DNA of 29,603 nt. Origin: an uncultured bacterium (GTDB lineage Bacteria > Pseudomonadota > Alphaproteobacteria > Rhodospirillales > Rhodospirillaceae). The DNA is taken from positions 1 through 29,603 of the forward strand of contig CAITZE010000412.1 of assembly GCA_903896775.1 (NCBI GenBank). Direction: 5' to 3'. The position numbers and the translations under genes were made by a program. How positions within the stretch are numbered: the first letter of the stretch is position 1; each line of letters starts with the position of its first letter. Positions 1 to 8,288 of this stretch are shown here, piece by piece. The notes below the pieces were generated by a model, which did not search any database, was not told the DNA's origin, and saw nothing but the letters and a program-made list of their open reading frames with translations.

Positions 1-476
1 ACCTCGGCATCATCGTAAGGATGGATCAGCGTCAGGCCTTGTTCTTTCGCCATGCGCTGTGCGGCGGCGGAAGACTCAGTGAAGTTGTCGCCTTCGAGCA
101 CAACCTTGCCGCCATAGTCGCTGGTCTTGCGCGTTTTGTTGAACGGCGTGCCCTTGGGCATGACGATGGTGGCTGGTATGCCAAGGCGCTTTGCGTGAAA
201 GGCAACGCCTTGTGCGTGATTGCCCGCCGACATGGCGATGACACCAGCCTTCTTTTGCGCATCGGTGAGTATGGTGAGTTTGGCGATGGCCCCGCGCGCC
301 TTGAAGGCGCCGGTATGCTGCATGTTCTCGTACTTGATGAAAACTTCGCAGCCCGTCATTTGCGAAAGCGCGGGGCGGTGCAGTGTTGGTGTGGCGACGA
401 ACTGGCCTTTGGTGCGTTCGCGCGTGGCGCGCACCATTGCGGCATCAAGTTTTGTGGTCTCGGGAGAAGATGTCAT
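1..476 (-). CDS. ilvA/tdcB-like: Threonine dehydratase (threonine ammonia-lyase), 3' end beyond window
   Basis: This is a PLP-dependent fold-type II deaminase that would convert L-threonine to 2-oxobutanoate and ammonia. The visible 158 residues start at the ATG whose complement is 474-476. They contain TGAFKARGA, the usual PLP-lysine motif of serine/threonine dehydratases, then SAGNHAQGVA, the phosphate/PLP-contacting asparagine loop, and MPKGTPFNKT. The gene runs off the left edge, so it is not visible whether it has a C-terminal ACT domain (biosynthetic IlvA) or is the short catabolic TdcB form. The N-terminus reaches the TGAFKARG motif after about 50 residues, as in the short forms. Family assignment is strong; the choice between ilvA and tdcB is open. 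Confidence 0.9.
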   Translation of the reverse strand, partial: MTSSPETTKLDAAMVRATRERTKGQFVATPTLHRPALSQMTGCEVFIKYENMQHTGAFKARGAIAKLTILTDAQKKAGVIAMSAGNHAQGVAFHAKRLGIPATIVMPKGTPFNKTRKTSDYGGKVVLEGDNFTESSAAAQRMAKEQGLTLIHPYDDAE

Positions 477-523
477 GGCAGTCGGATCCCAAAAAATGGC
501 AGACGAAAAACGAAGTGAAGCGT

Positions 524-546
524 CCCGGTCTCTTTAAAGAGCCGGG
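524..546. terminator. Hairpin between two minus-strand genes, possible terminator
   Basis: CCCGG and CCGGG flank the perfect palindrome CTCTTTAAAGAG, giving a strong stem with one unpaired T. It lies downstream of the FkbM gene and just upstream of the threonine dehydratase start, so it could end the FkbM transcript. No clear U-run follows on the minus strand, so intrinsic termination is uncertain; it could instead be a leader structure. Confidence 0.4.
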
Positions 547-640
547 GGCGTAATTCGTCCGCTGATGATCCGTTGCGTCATGCCCGCTGAAATATCAGGT
601 TCGGGCGTTTCCCACAAGCCAAGCGGGCCAAGGCCGCGCT

Positions 641-1399
641 CTATTTGGGCTTAAAGATGAAGTTATTGATGTAGCCGTCGCGGGTCTTGAAGGCCTCGCG
701 GTTTTTGGCTGGGTCGAATTCGCTGATCGGGCGCAACACGCCGTCGCGCAGGAAAAACGCATTCATATTGAAAGCCTGCACGTTCGCAAGGCATTGCTCG
801 ATGGAAAGCCCGGTGTGCTGCTCCTCGAGTTCGATCTGCATTACCGGGCGTTCCCGCATGATGGTTTCGCGCGCACCCGCTAATACCGCCGGCTCGAAAC
901 CTTCCACATCGATCTTAATGAAGCCGACATTGCTAAAACCATAGGAGTCGAGTGTGCGTTGGGCGACGCGTACGACCCCAGCGCCTTCGTTGCGCTTGCG
1001 GGGGTTCAAGGACGCTGTTTGATTGGAATAACCGCCGCCGAACATGGGCACGATCAGCTCCGCTGTGCCGATGCTGTCCGACAGCGCGACTTGATGAGCA
1101 ACGACGTTGCGCGGCAATGCGCGTGTCAGAATACGGTAGATTTTCGGATTGGGTTCGAAAGCCTCGACGCCTTGGCAAACCCGCGCGAGCAGATGACTGT
1201 ACACGCCCTTGTTGGCACCAATGTCGATGGCGATGCGGTCATGAGGGACGATCTGCGGCAAGATCTTGAGCTCGGGCTCGCCTTTGCGCAAATGCTTGCG
1301 GATCAGACGCCACATATAAAGCCGCGCCGGAAATATCGTGTACTTCAGACGCTCTTCAAAAGTGTAGGGCGGTGTCCAGTTGGCGGGTAGATCGGTCAA
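641..1399 (-). CDS. FkbM family SAM-dependent methyltransferase
   Basis: The 252-residue protein has the FkbM signature in order: the SAM-binding loop DIGANKG at residues 59-65, FEPNP at 81-85, and IDVEGFE at 163-169. The last is the conserved acidic motif of the family. FkbM enzymes O-methylate sugars or polyketides, and here a glycosyltransferase gene lies two genes upstream, so a glycan substrate is a reasonable inference. The start is a TTG that overlaps the TGA of the preceding 44-residue gene (TTGA), with AGGTGA a few bases upstream. This argues for translational coupling and supports the TTG over internal starts. The length is normal for the family. The actual substrate cannot be read from the sequence. 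Confidence 0.88.
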   Translation of the reverse strand: MTDLPANWTPPYTFEERLKYTIFPARLYMWRLIRKHLRKGEPELKILPQIVPHDRIAIDIGANKGVYSHLLARVCQGVEAFEPNPKIYRILTRALPRNVVAHQVALSDSIGTAELIVPMFGGGYSNQTASLNPRKRNEGAGVVRVAQRTLDSYGFSNVGFIKIDVEGFEPAVLAGARETIMRERPVMQIELEEQHTGLSIEQCLANVQAFNMNAFFLRDGVLRPISEFDPAKNREAFKTRDGYINNFIFKPK

Positions 1400-1530
1400 G
1401 GCTTCACCTGCATAAGTATATCGCGCGGCGAGAAGGGTTCCTCGGGTCCGTTATGGTCCGCCGGCACGGCGAGGATGACGCCACCAAGCACCACAAGTGC
1501 GATCAGGAAGTACAAAAGGATCGTCGGCAT
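1396..1530 (-). CDS. Small single-pass membrane protein (44 aa), unknown function
   Basis: This short frame starts at the ATG complementary to 1528-1530. It encodes a hydrophobic N-terminal segment (about residues 3-23, rich in L, I, V and A) followed by a short polar tail containing PADHNGPEEPFSPRDIL. Its TGA stop overlaps the TTG start of the FkbM methyltransferase, and it sits about 40 bases after the glycosyltransferase stop. All three therefore look co-transcribed. I do not recognise a family. It could be a small inner-membrane partner of the glycan enzymes or a leader peptide whose translation couples to the methyltransferase. Support is the clean overlap, the hydrophobic segment and the lack of any other gene in the space. 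Confidence 0.55.
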   Translation of the reverse strand: MPTILLYFLIALVVLGGVILAVPADHNGPEEPFSPRDILMQVKP

Positions 1531-1572
1531 GGAACGGTCATAATCCGCTGGTGGACGTGGTGCAAGAGTGCG

Positions 1573-2625
1573 TCAAGCTTTCGCGGCCGGGTTATGCGCG
1601 AGCATATCCGACAGCACGCGGATCGCGGTTGGCTTGGGCGCGTAATGCTCCACGGCCCAGGCGCGGCCGGCTTCGGCAATGGCCGGCCAGTCGTTTTCCC
1701 GGTCCAGGAGCTGCGTGACTGATCCCACGATGTCGTCAAGGTCGATGGGTGCATAGTGCTTCCAAGCTTCGGGTTTAACCGGCAGCGCGAAGCCGTATTT
1801 TTCAAAATCCAAATGCACAGTAAGGCAGCCCGCTGCGAAGGATTCCCACAGGCGGAAACTGTCCCAACGCAGCACCATCGCTTTTGCATCAAGCCGCGCG
1901 AAAGTATGCGCCTCGGCGGTTTGCGGATCATTGCGGACAAACCACGGATTGCTTGTGATCGGGGTGTAGAAGTCGCCGCCATACGCGAGACAGATAGCGC
2001 TATTCAAGAGAGACGCAATATAGGCTTCTGGCGCGCGTAGTTCGTCGTCCACCGGCAAGTACCGTTGCAATGCCGGAACGTAAGTCAGGTCGAGTAACGC
2101 ACGCAGGCTCTGATGCAACGTCGCGCGGAAGTTTCGCAAAGCTGTTCGATTGCGGTTTTGAAATGCTGGGCGATTATCCGTTGCGGCGATAAGCCCCTTG
2201 CTCAAGCCGAAGGCAATCGGACGTCGTATGCCGCCTTTAACGGCAAAACTATTTTCGTGAGCCGCGAAGAGAAGCCGTCCATTCGGAATGCGGCTGAATG
2301 AGGCGATGTCGCTTTGAGTGAGATATGCAACGTGTCCGCTGCCGATATTTTCTAAGGGCGCATACTGATTGGTGTGAGAGATATCGACGATATAGCCGGC
2401 GAAACCGGCGTAAGGTTCAGAGACCAATGGTGCGAGATCAATACCTTTCAGTGGCATGGATACGGGCCGCGATGTGATTTGAGCGGTGCCAAGTTTCACT
2501 GGTACGCCCAAATCCATCAAGCCTTCGGCCAAGCAGCCGGCATTGTGGGTCAGGGGTCCGCCAACGGCGTGCAGATACACCGTCTTTGCGAAAGCTTTGC
2601 GCAGCTCGTCTTCGGACCTGTTCAT
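1573..2625 (-). CDS. Putative GT-B-like glycosyltransferase
   Basis: This 350-residue protein has no signal peptide or membrane segment. The C-terminal third carries WDSFRLWESFAAG (about residues 254-266) followed by CLTVHLDFEKYGFALP. It resembles the donor-binding region of GT-B enzymes in which a conserved Glu and an 'AAG' turn precede a beta strand, as in exostosin- or CgeB-like families. The N-terminal part (YLHAVGGPLTHNAGCLAEGL) could be the acceptor domain with its glycine-rich turn. It lies upstream of the small membrane protein and the FkbM methyltransferase on the same strand, so a surface-glycan or glycolipid role is plausible. I cannot place it in a named GT family. The fold call rests mainly on the C-terminal motif, so confidence is moderate. 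Confidence 0.55.
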   Translation of the reverse strand: MNRSEDELRKAFAKTVYLHAVGGPLTHNAGCLAEGLMDLGVPVKLGTAQITSRPVSMPLKGIDLAPLVSEPYAGFAGYIVDISHTNQYAPLENIGSGHVAYLTQSDIASFSRIPNGRLLFAAHENSFAVKGGIRRPIAFGLSKGLIAATDNRPAFQNRNRTALRNFRATLHQSLRALLDLTYVPALQRYLPVDDELRAPEAYIASLLNSAICLAYGGDFYTPITSNPWFVRNDPQTAEAHTFARLDAKAMVLRWDSFRLWESFAAGCLTVHLDFEKYGFALPVKPEAWKHYAPIDLDDIVGSVTQLLDRENDWPAIAEAGRAWAVEHYAPKPTAIRVLSDMLAHNPAAKA

Positions 2626-2694
2626 GGCAACAGAGTCTAAGTGAGCATCCGCAGGCCGTCCATGTTTTAGCCGGATCGGCGGTAACGCGAGAGG

Positions 2695-3315
2695 TCAGTT
2701 CGCTGTGAAAGCGGGGCAGGCGATGCTGGTGCCGCCGTGGCCGCAATAACCGCCGGGATTCTTGGCCAGGTACTGCTGGTGGTAGTCCTCGGCGTAGTAG
2801 AACGTCGGCGCAGGGATGATCTCGGTGGTGATCGATCCATAGCCTTGTTTACCAAGCGCGGTCTCATAAGCGGCTTTCGACGCTTCCGCGACGCGGCGCT
2901 GAGCATCGTTGTAAACATAGATGCCGGACCGGTATTGAGTGCCGATGTCGCCGCCCTGGCGCATACCCTGGGTCGGATCGTGCCCTTCCCAGAACTTCTT
3001 CAAAAGCGTCTCAAAGCTGACTTTGGTGGGGTCGAAGTGGACGCGCACAACCTCATTGTGTCCGGTCTGTCCGCTACAGACTTCGCGATACGTTGCGTTG
3101 GGCGTGAGGCCACCGGCATAACCCACCTGAGTGGAATAGACGCCAGGGATTTGCCAGAACAGTTTTTCCGCACCCCAAAAACAGCCGAGCCCGAACATCG
3201 CAACATCCAAGCCTTCAGGGAATGGCCCTTTCAAGCGGTTGCCGTTGACGAAGTGCTTATCCGGCACGGGCATGGCATCGGCGCGCCCTGGGAGGGCGTC
3301 TTTAGCGTCGGGCAT
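2695..3315 (-). CDS. msrA: Peptide-methionine (S)-S-oxide reductase MsrA
   Basis: MsrA reduces the S-epimer of methionine sulfoxide in proteins, using thioredoxin to recycle its disulfide. The 206-residue protein contains the catalytic motif GCFWGAE with the nucleophilic Cys45, then VGYAGG, GHNEVV and YHQQYL, all standard for the family. The C-terminal NPGGYCGHGG and the following IACP supply resolving cysteines (about Cys191 and Cys200), as in the long E. coli type. About 40 residues precede the core and show no clear signal peptide, so the enzyme is probably cytoplasmic. It stands alone between the glycosyltransferase and the outer-membrane efflux gene, about 40 bases after the latter's stop, so limited co-transcription is possible. 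No MsrB gene is visible. Confidence 0.95.
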   Translation of the reverse strand: MPDAKDALPGRADAMPVPDKHFVNGNRLKGPFPEGLDVAMFGLGCFWGAEKLFWQIPGVYSTQVGYAGGLTPNATYREVCSGQTGHNEVVRVHFDPTKVSFETLLKKFWEGHDPTQGMRQGGDIGTQYRSGIYVYNDAQRRVAEASKAAYETALGKQGYGSITTEIIPAPTFYYAEDYHQQYLAKNPGGYCGHGGTSIACPAFTAN

Positions 3316-3353
3316 CCTGGCTTTGCTGAAGGCTATGGCGAGCTCCTGAAGTT

Positions 3354-4778
3354 TCAGAGCGGTTGAGACACCATACTAAGTGGGGGCGTTTCGGGCGTTG
3401 CGCCATCCCATCCGCCGCCTAAAGCCTGAGTCAGGCCGATAACGGCTGTAAAGCGCGCAAGCTGGCCCTGCACCATAGACTCTTGGGCTTGGAAGGCCTG
3501 GATCTGCGCATTCAAGACGGTTTGGAAGTCCACCGTGCCGCTGCGATAGCGCAGCTCGGCGAGGTGATAGGCGAGATCCGCCTGGGTCGAAGCCTCGTTG
3601 GCAAACTTATATTGCTCGCCGTCGTATTCCACAGCGGCAAGGGCGTTCTCGACATCGCTGAACGCCGAAATCACCGACTGCTGATAGTTTTCCGAAAGTT
3701 CAAGATAACGCGCGCGCGCATCTTGTTCCGCGCCCTGCAACCGTCCGCCGGCAAATAGGGTTTCCGAAACCGAACCCGCTGCGCTGTAAAGGAAAGTTCC
3801 TGTCGAGAACAAGCTGGCGAAAGCGCTGGAAGCCGAGCCGCCAGCTGCGGTCAGCTGAATGCTCGGCAAGCGCGCGGCACGCGCTGCGGCGACGTCGAAA
3901 TTAGCCGATCTCAGACTCGCCTCGGCGCTGCGCAAATCGGGGCGGCGAAGCAGGACGGTCGAGGGAATGCCGGCAGCAACGGACGGCAAAATCACGTCGC
4001 TCAGCGACTTACCCTCGACGGTGAAGCCTTGCGGGCTGCGCCCCAAAAGAATGGCGAGGGCATTCAAAGATTGCCGCTCGGCGAGACGCAAGGTCGGGAG
4101 CTCTGCTTGTTCGGTCGCAAGGGCAGAGCGTTGTTGCGCGACTTCCAAATCTGACAGTGTTCCGACGCGGCGTTGGCTTTCCAGAACCTGCAGAATGACC
4201 GCAGCGCTTTTCAGCCGGTCGGCCGTAATTTGTTGGCGTTCGCGGGCCGAGAGGACTTGCAGATAATCAGTGACGATGCCGGAGATCAATGTGATCGTCA
4301 CGGTCTCGCGGTCGTAAAGGCTGGCTTCAAGCCTTCTGTTTGCAGATGCCGCCTGATCGCGCGCGAGACCAAACAAGTCGAGTTGATAGGAAGCCGAGAG
4401 GTTGCCGGAATATGCGTTGCTGGAAACATTGGCTGCACCCGGTACCTGATGCACGCTGCGTTCGGCGCTGAATCCAGCTGAGACTGTTGGGAAAAGCGCG
4501 GCGCCTGCCGTTTTGGCGGTCGCCTCGGCTTCAAGGACACGCGCCGTGGCGGCTTTCAGATCATGGCTATTGCGCACAGCTTCGATAACTAAACTGTTCA
4601 GTTCCGAGCTGTTGAACCGTTCATACCAAAGCGCGTCAATTTGCTTTGCCGCGGTGTCGGCGGTTGCCGCCTGCCAGTCGTTGGGGGAATTAATCTTGGG
4701 CGGCGTCATGGATGCGCAAGCGCTAAGTGTGGCTAGAACAAAGCCGCAAACTGGCAGGTGTCGAGATAAACCGCGCAC
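3354..4778 (-). CDS. RND-efflux outer-membrane factor lipoprotein, OprM/NodT family
   Basis: The 474-residue protein begins with a lipoprotein signal peptide ending in LSAC, which puts the lipidated cysteine at residue 21. It then shows the two-fold repeated OEP architecture of TolC-like channels: long alpha-helical segments rich in A, L, Q and E, and the family motifs LLRRPDLRSAEASL and YLQVLSARERQ. Such proteins form the outer-membrane duct of tripartite drug or metabolite exporters. The start is a GTG with GGAGC eight bases upstream. No periplasmic adaptor or RND pump gene is in the neighbourhood, so it is an orphan or works with a distant pump. It reads away from the divergent CDP-alcohol phosphatidyltransferase and shares a roughly 200-bp intergenic region with it. 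Confidence 0.92.
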   Translation of the reverse strand: MRGLSRHLPVCGFVLATLSACASMTPPKINSPNDWQAATADTAAKQIDALWYERFNSSELNSLVIEAVRNSHDLKAATARVLEAEATAKTAGAALFPTVSAGFSAERSVHQVPGAANVSSNAYSGNLSASYQLDLFGLARDQAASANRRLEASLYDRETVTITLISGIVTDYLQVLSARERQQITADRLKSAAVILQVLESQRRVGTLSDLEVAQQRSALATEQAELPTLRLAERQSLNALAILLGRSPQGFTVEGKSLSDVILPSVAAGIPSTVLLRRPDLRSAEASLRSANFDVAAARAARLPSIQLTAAGGSASSAFASLFSTGTFLYSAAGSVSETLFAGGRLQGAEQDARARYLELSENYQQSVISAFSDVENALAAVEYDGEQYKFANEASTQADLAYHLAELRYRSGTVDFQTVLNAQIQAFQAQESMVQGQLARFTAVIGLTQALGGGWDGATPETPPLSMVSQPL

Positions 4779-4982
4779 TATTTTGCTCCAAGCGCCATAG
4801 CAAGATTAAGATTCGCCGCTTTGCGGGCGGTAAGATAAAAACCGGTCGTTTCGGAGAATGCTGTCGCGCGGGCTATACAATACCCGTCTGTGTTTATACA
4901 CGCGACAACACGCTTTGATACGCGCGGCGAAGGTAAAACACGCTAAGTCCTTATTCACGGACCGAATTATATCTTTATTGTA
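4779..4982. promoter_or_regulatory. Divergent intergenic region with imperfect palindromes
   Basis: This 204-bp AT-richer gap separates two divergent genes and must hold both promoters. Within it, GTGTTTATACAC at 4890-4901 is a near-perfect 12-bp palindrome. Just left of it, CGGG and CCCG surround a TAT/ATA pair at about 4869-4886. Short dyads like these are typical operator sites for TetR- or MarR-type repressors, but no regulator gene is in the window. I could not place -35/-10 boxes with confidence. Confidence 0.3.
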
Positions 4983-5786
4983 ATGCCTTTGCGGGTCGAT
5001 TCGGGGAATTCTGGGGTTTCTATGGTGGTGCAATACACCGGTGCGGGCAGGTTAACCCGCACCACAATGATGATGGTCGCCGCCGGGGCGGCAGTGCTGG
5101 CCGTAAGTGCTTGGACAATGACGTTGTTCGGCCCTTTCGATGGCCGATTCGCCACGGGCGCGCTCGCGACCTATGCCGCCGTCGGTAGCATCGTTATCGC
5201 GCGGATTGGCTCTTACCACCCCTATCCCCAGTTCGGCGCAGCCAACGCCGTGACGCTGTCGCGCTTGCTGATATCAAGCTTGTTTGCGGGTCTGGCGGTC
5301 CAGACGGCATATGAAGGTACAGAGGTCGCCCCCGCGACGGCCTGGTTTTTTGTGGGCCTCGCTCTGCTGGCCCTGGCCCTCGACGGTGTCGATGGACGCC
5401 TTGCGCGCAAGCTACGCCTTGCTTCGCCCTTTGGCGCACGGTTCGACATGGAAACCGACGCCCTGCAAATCTTTCTGCTTTCGATCATCGCGTTCACTCT
5501 CGGCAAAGCAGGCGCGTGGGTGCTTCTCAGTGGTTTGATGCGTTATTTATATGTCGCTGCCGGAAGGGTCTGGCCCGTGCTGGCAGCACCCATGCCGCCG
5601 TCGCAGTTTCGCAAAGCCGTCTGCGTGATACAAAGCGCAGCGCTCACCGCGTTGCTCGCGCCCGTGGTCGTTCCGCCGCAAAGCACGGCGATCGCGGGCA
5701 TCGCTCTTATTCTGCTGATCGTATCCTTTGGACGGGATGTGCTATGGAGCCTGCGCAGCGCCGCACCACGTCCATCCCTAGGGTAG
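4983..5786 (+). CDS. CDP-alcohol phosphatidyltransferase family membrane protein
   Basis: Enzymes of this family move a phosphatidyl or other phospho-group from a CDP-linked donor to an alcohol acceptor in the membrane. The full signature D-x2-D-G-x2-A-R-x8-G-x3-D-x3-D is present from Asp134 to Asp159, with all metal-binding aspartates intact, and is preceded by NAVTLSRLL, as in phosphatidylglycerophosphate synthases. Hydrophobic segments flank the motif (about residues 30-50, 60-75, 95-110, 120-134, 160-180 and 225-250). The start is uncertain. The ATG at 4983 lacks a ribosome binding site, while an in-frame ATG at 5022 has GGGG five bases upstream. It is followed after 10 bases by the sulfatase-like gene, and both appear to belong to the pterin/flavin-like block. 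The acceptor is unknown. Confidence 0.88.
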   Translation: MPLRVDSGNSGVSMVVQYTGAGRLTRTTMMMVAAGAAVLAVSAWTMTLFGPFDGRFATGALATYAAVGSIVIARIGSYHPYPQFGAANAVTLSRLLISSLFAGLAVQTAYEGTEVAPATAWFFVGLALLALALDGVDGRLARKLRLASPFGARFDMETDALQIFLLSIIAFTLGKAGAWVLLSGLMRYLYVAAGRVWPVLAAPMPPSQFRKAVCVIQSAALTALLAPVVVPPQSTAIAGIALILLIVSFGRDVLWSLRSAAPRPSLG

Positions 5787-5796
5787 CTTACGTCAC

Positions 5797-7482
5797 ATGA
5801 AGAGCCGAAAATTCGCAAGACGCCAAGACCACACCTTGCTCCGCGAGAGCTTGCGGTGGTTGGGTGCTCTCATCGTTCTATGCGCAGTTCTGATCCTGCC
5901 CGACCGCGTGACGGATATGCCTTCGCTTCTGGCGCCGCGTCTGCCGCTGGAGCTGCCGTTGATCGTACTTGTTCTCGTCGTGCTCTCGGGAACGGCGCTC
6001 ACTGTATTACGCACACTTATAGTCATCGTTCTGATGGCGATGCTGTTTTTCAAACTCGCCGATATGGCGGCCTATTTCGGCTTCGACCGGCCCTTCAATC
6101 CGCTGGTGGACGCGTTGATGGTGCCGACTGTGCTCGACACATTGAGCAGAGCTGCCGGCGTGGGGGCTGCGATTGCGGCTGTTGCGGGCGTCGTATTGAT
6201 TGTCGCACTAATCGCCGGCATCCTCGCGTGGGCGACCGGTGTGTTCGCCAACCGCTTGGCGGCAGATGCGCGCCTGCCGGTTGCTATCGTTGCGCTGGGT
6301 CTCGCGATTTTTTCCTTTACGTCCTACGGCGCGCCTTACGTGACGTGGAACGCGAGCCGTTTTGTGCGCGATCAGACGGTCGCGGTGTCACAAGATGTTC
6401 GCGATGCGAGGAAATTCCGTGCTGAACTGCTCGTCAATCCCTTTGGCGAGCTTCCGCCCGAAAGCCGTTTAGCCGGGCTCAAAGGCAACGATGTCCTGCT
6501 GATCTTTATTGAATCCTATGGCCGCGCGGCGTTGGACAATCCGGCTTACGCGCCGCTGCTACGCGGAACACTCAAGAGATTCAACGACGCCCTAGCCGAT
6601 AAAGGTTTCAGTGCGCGCAGCGCCTGGCTGACATCGCCGACATTCGGCGGCGAGAGCTACCTCGCGCACAGTACGACGGTGTCGGGCCTGTGGGTCGATA
6701 ACCAGCAGCGGTATGTGCAACTTCTGCGCAGCAGTCACGAGACGCTGATCAGCGATTTCAATGACGCAGGTTGGCATACGGTCGCGGTGATGCCGGAGAT
6801 CACGACGCCGTGGCCGGAAGCGGCGTATTTTAAATACGGCAAGATCTATACCGCACCGGACCTCCATTATAAGGGCGAGCCTTTCGACTACATGACGATG
6901 GCGGATCAGTATGTACTGTCGGCTTTTCATAAACGCGAACTGGCGCCAGCCGATCGCAAACCGGTCATGGCGGAGATCGCGCTGATTTCAAGTCATATCC
7001 CCTGGACACCGATTCCGAAATTGGTGCCATGGGACGACATCGGCAATGGCGAAATCTTCACCACCGCACGCACGACCGAAGACGGTGACGAGATCTGGCG
7101 CGACCCTAAACGCATAGCTCAATATTACGGGCTATCGGTGGATTATACGCTGCAGACATTGATGTCCTATGTCACCAGCTTGATCGGCGACCATACGCTA
7201 TTGATCATCATGGGCGACCACGAGCCCATGAGCTTTATTGCCGGCGATGGCGCAAGCCACGAGGTGCCGGTTCATATCATCGCTCGCGACCCGGCTTTGT
7301 TGGACGCGCTCGGCGACGGCAAGTGGACGCAAGGCATGGAGCCAGATGAATCCAGTCCATCTTGGCCTATGAATACAATGCGCGAACACCTTCTCACGGC
7401 TTTCGCGAAGGCGCCGGATGCGGCACTCTCGTCTTCAGAGGAAACGCCCAAACCTGACGAAGCGCCGGCCGAAAAGCCGTAA
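5797..7482 (+). CDS. Membrane-anchored sulfatase / LTA-synthase-like phosphotransferase
   Basis: The 561-residue protein has about five N-terminal transmembrane segments (roughly 21-38, 53-73, 74-90, 124-148, 161-176), then a periplasmic alkaline-phosphatase-superfamily domain. Metal-ligand motifs are visible: VLLIFIES with Glu239, a Ser/Thr-rich loop SPTFGGESYLAHSTTVSG near 280-297 that may carry the nucleophile, and MGDHEP at 472-477. Relatives include lipoteichoic-acid synthase, EptA and OpgB-type enzymes, which transfer glycerol-phosphate or phosphoethanolamine from phospholipids to glycans. Pairing with a CDP-alcohol phosphatidyltransferase fits a lipid-headgroup reaction. The C-terminus is a proline/acid-rich tail. 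It starts 10 bases after the upstream stop, and the next gene begins 14 bases downstream with a strong ribosome binding site, so the three genes form an operon. Confidence 0.85.
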   Translation: MKSRKFARRQDHTLLRESLRWLGALIVLCAVLILPDRVTDMPSLLAPRLPLELPLIVLVLVVLSGTALTVLRTLIVIVLMAMLFFKLADMAAYFGFDRPFNPLVDALMVPTVLDTLSRAAGVGAAIAAVAGVVLIVALIAGILAWATGVFANRLAADARLPVAIVALGLAIFSFTSYGAPYVTWNASRFVRDQTVAVSQDVRDARKFRAELLVNPFGELPPESRLAGLKGNDVLLIFIESYGRAALDNPAYAPLLRGTLKRFNDALADKGFSARSAWLTSPTFGGESYLAHSTTVSGLWVDNQQRYVQLLRSSHETLISDFNDAGWHTVAVMPEITTPWPEAAYFKYGKIYTAPDLHYKGEPFDYMTMADQYVLSAFHKRELAPADRKPVMAEIALISSHIPWTPIPKLVPWDDIGNGEIFTTARTTEDGDEIWRDPKRIAQYYGLSVDYTLQTLMSYVTSLIGDHTLLIIMGDHEPMSFIAGDGASHEVPVHIIARDPALLDALGDGKWTQGMEPDESSPSWPMNTMREHLLTAFAKAPDAALSSSEETPKPDEAPAEKP

Positions 7483-7496
7483 GGAGATATCCGCGC

Positions 7497-8288
7497 GTGT
7501 TCACCACTTTCGTTCATCAGACGCAAGCTACGGTTTACGGCGCGGACGCCGTTGCGATCATTCCACTGGCTGCTGTTGAAACGCATGGGCCTCATTTGCC
7601 GCTTGGCACCGATGGCCTTATCGCCGAGGGCATCCTCAATCGCGTGGAGAAATCCGATACTAGCGCCGCTGCATTCGTGCGCCTGCCGCTGCTTTGGGTT
7701 GGCGCTTCCGCTGAGCACGCTGACCGCCCGGGGACCTTAAGTATTGAGCCCGAGCAGCTCATCGCGCAGATCGTTGCTATTGCTGAGGGCCTCGCGCGGT
7801 GTGGCATCAAGCGTGTGATGTTGTTCAACGGCCACGGCGGCAATGTTGCGGCAGCCTCCATCGCCGCGCTCAAACTGCGGACGCAGTTCGACATGCTTGC
7901 TGTCAGCGCGCATTGGCTCGACTTCGGATTACCGACGAGCCTCACGCCGCCGGCTCCGCTTGCAGGCGATGTTCATGGCGGATGGGTCGAGACATCGATG
8001 TTGCTACATCTTGCGCCGCAGCTGGTTGTGAAAGCCGCGGCGAAAGCGCGCCTAGTGTCAGGGCCCGCACCTTGTTTATTTCCAGAAGGCCCGCTCGCCT
8101 GGGGTTGGAAGCTCGACGACCTCGCGCGGCATGAGCCTGGACAAACGGGTGGCTGGATTGGCCGCCCCGATTTGGCGACGACGGAATTGGGACAGCTGAT
8201 GGTCGATCACGCGGCGAAAGAATTACTGCGGGCTTTGCAGGGCATCGCTGCGGCGCCATGGCCGCCACAAAAGCCGTTTATTTCCTGA
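7497..8288 (+). CDS. Creatininase-family amidohydrolase (possible ArfB/MftE-like)
   Basis: The 263-residue protein shows the metal-binding motifs of the creatininase fold: VETHGPHLPLGTD (Glu28, His30, Asp39), FNGHGGN (His113) and GGWVETS (Glu165). The family hydrolyses cyclic or formyl amides. It includes creatininase itself, the mycofactocin peptidase MftE, and the archaeal ArfB, which deformylates the GTP-derived pyrimidine in riboflavin and F420 synthesis. Here it is convergent with, and overlaps by 11 bases, a GTP cyclohydrolase II gene, so an amide-hydrolysis step on a GTP-derived intermediate is an attractive inference. No mycofactocin genes are visible. The start is GTG at 7497, with AAGGAGAT about 9 bases upstream, which decides it. 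It is the third gene of the operon starting at 4983. Confidence 0.88.
   Translation: MFTTFVHQTQATVYGADAVAIIPLAAVETHGPHLPLGTDGLIAEGILNRVEKSDTSAAAFVRLPLLWVGASAEHADRPGTLSIEPEQLIAQIVAIAEGLARCGIKRVMLFNGHGGNVAAASIAALKLRTQFDMLAVSAHWLDFGLPTSLTPPAPLAGDVHGGWVETSMLLHLAPQLVVKAAAKARLVSGPAPCLFPEGPLAWGWKLDDLARHEPGQTGGWIGRPDLATTELGQLMVDHAAKELLRALQGIAAAPWPPQKPFIS

Noticed and set aside
2737..3366. Plus-strand open frame of 209 codons opposite msrA
   Set aside because: Antisense to a clear MsrA gene, with no motif of its own.
7497..8288. Mycofactocin peptidase MftE
   Set aside because: The fold is shared, but no mycofactocin precursor, radical-SAM or partner genes are nearby, and the context is riboflavin/pterin-like.
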